From: Parvibaculum sp963975745 | GTDB lineage: Bacteria > Pseudomonadota > Alphaproteobacteria > Parvibaculales > Parvibaculaceae | Reading direction: 5' to 3' | NCBI RefSeq assembly: GCF_963975745.1 | Contig: NZ_CAXBIB010000007.1 | Coordinates: forward strand, 62,001 to 126,000 | DNA: 64,000 nucleotides | Shown: positions 63,200-64,000 of the stretch, piece after piece | How positions within the stretch are numbered: the first letter of the stretch is position 1 | Layout of the letters: each line of letters starts with the position of its first letter | Program-made: the position numbers and the translations under genes | Notes under the pieces: generated by a model | Told to the model about the DNA's origin: nothing | Databases searched by the model: none | What the model saw: only the letters and a program-made list of their open reading frames with translations

Positions 63200-64000
63200 A
63201 TGCGTATGCGGTTTTTCATCGGCGGAGCGGGTCTTGCGCTCGCGGCCGCCCTTGCCGCCCTGCCCGTGCTGCCCGCCGGCGCCGAAGCGATCGCGCTGCC
63301 GGACGATCCGGCGGCCAAGGGCCTTGCCATTGCCGAGGAAAGCGACCGGCGCAACAGCGGCTTCGGCGACACCCGCGCCTCGATGCGCATGATCCTCGAA
63401 AACGCCTATGGCGAAACCAGCGTGCGCGAGCTGCGCTCGATGACGCTGGAAGAACCCAACCCGGGCGAAGGCGACTGGACGCTCAATGTCTTCGACAAGC
63501 CGCGCGACGTCGAGGGCACGGCGCTCCTGACCCATGCGCGCATTCTCGACCCGGACGATCAGTGGATGTATCTGCCGGCGGTCAAGCGCGTGAAGCGGAT
63601 CTCGTCGGTCAACAAGTCGGGCCCCTTCATGGGCAGCGAATTCGCCTTCGAGGATTTCTCCTCCACCGAAGTCGGCAAGTACGACTACAAATGGCTGCGC
63701 GACGAGGCCTGCCCCGAGCCGGTGGCCGACCGCGTCTGCCATGTGACCGAACGCTATCCGCTCTACGAGCATTCGGGCTATACGCGCCAGATCGTATGGA
63801 CCGACACGACCGACTACCAGCCGCGCAAGGTCGATTATTACGACCGCAAGGACGAGTTGCTGAAAACCCTGACGCTCAACGACTACCGTCTCTATGACGA
63901 CCGTTTCTGGCGTGCGCACGATCTCTACATGCAGAACCTCGTGACCGGAAAATCGACACGCCTGACATGGGACAGCTACAATTTCGGGAACGGACTGAGC
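63200..64000 (+). CDS. LolA-like outer-membrane lipoprotein-sorting protein (partial at window end)
   Basis: 267 codons with no stop inside the window. Signal peptide MRMRFFIGGAGLALAAALAA...AGA, then the PF17131-like fold: SGFGDTRASMRMILENAYGE, SVRELRSMTLE, DDQWMYLPAVKRVKRISSVN, KSGPFMGSEFAFEDFSS and RQIVWTDTTDYQPRKVDYYD. This family accompanies MMPL exporters as periplasmic lipid-carrier candidates. AAGGAGGT stands 5 nt before the ATG, the strongest ribosome site in the window. Confidence 0.9.
   Translation, partial: MRMRFFIGGAGLALAAALAALPVLPAGAEAIALPDDPAAKGLAIAEESDRRNSGFGDTRASMRMILENAYGETSVRELRSMTLEEPNPGEGDWTLNVFDKPRDVEGTALLTHARILDPDDQWMYLPAVKRVKRISSVNKSGPFMGSEFAFEDFSSTEVGKYDYKWLRDEACPEPVADRVCHVTERYPLYEHSGYTRQIVWTDTTDYQPRKVDYYDRKDELLKTLTLNDYRLYDDRFWRAHDLYMQNLVTGKSTRLTWDSYNFGNGLS

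Overview
The window is GC-rich, tightly packed DNA from an alphaproteobacterium. Evidence for this is a chromosomal Rad52/Gp157 pair and an HGGxSTG-type cassette of the kind common in Hyphomicrobiales, a TetR-MMPL transporter block, and a Gmd/RmlBDAC/GalU/Ugd sugar-nucleotide set. I cannot name the genus. Almost everything serves surface polysaccharide synthesis and export. No rRNA or tRNA gene and no CRISPR array was seen.

Region 1 (1-9.7 kb): the tail of a histidine kinase; a leftward galT-galK pair; a WbaP-like initiating sugar-phosphate transferase; then a compact six-gene operon (PseB-type UDP-GlcNAc dehydratase, SpsF-like cytidylyltransferase, zinc-ribbon methyltransferase, RmlD-like reductase, NeuB-family synthase, GT2). 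It resembles a nonulosonic-acid pathway but lacks the usual aminotransferase, acetyltransferase and hydrolase.

Region 2 (10-23.1 kb): a receptor in which a flavohaemoglobin-type globin is fused in frame to a membrane chemoreceptor; two membrane proteins (one VanZ-like); manC and gmd (GDP-mannose branch); then galU, rmlC, rmlB, rmlD, rmlA and ugd, which supply UDP-glucose, dTDP-rhamnose and UDP-glucuronate.

Region 3 (23.1-27.1 kb): accessory DNA with a C7G13 homopolymer, a two-gene cassette of unknown function with a 15-bp tandem repeat, a small XRE regulator, and a phage-type Gp157-Rad52 recombination pair.

Region 4 (27.1-56.6 kb): a Wzx/Wzy polysaccharide locus. It has a second initiating transferase and a long leftward run starting with a NusG/RfaH-like factor and a nucleotide-sugar dehydrogenase. 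This continues through an acyltransferase, Wzy, Wzx, glycosyltransferases and a methyltransferase, a WbuX/HisH/HisF acetamidino-sugar module, a bi-domain oxidoreductase, WecB, a heparinase-like enzyme and a WbuB-like transferase. From about 34.6 to 45.3 kb the DNA is clearly AT-richer and carries an IS5-family element beside a glycosyltransferase scar, as expected for a transferred serotype cassette. To its right lie a ligase/polymerase and the export block (Wzc kinase, PF10082-like beta-barrel, a secreted Gln-rich protein, short Wza) and a phosphatase.

Region 5 (56.7-64 kb): kpsF, with a HigB/HigA-like toxin-antitoxin pair lodged at its 3' end between 17-bp direct repeats; a Pho-box-like array upstream of a PAS_5 protein; a small conserved gene with a leader hairpin; and a TetR regulator, MMPL/RND transporter and LolA-like protein that runs off the window end.
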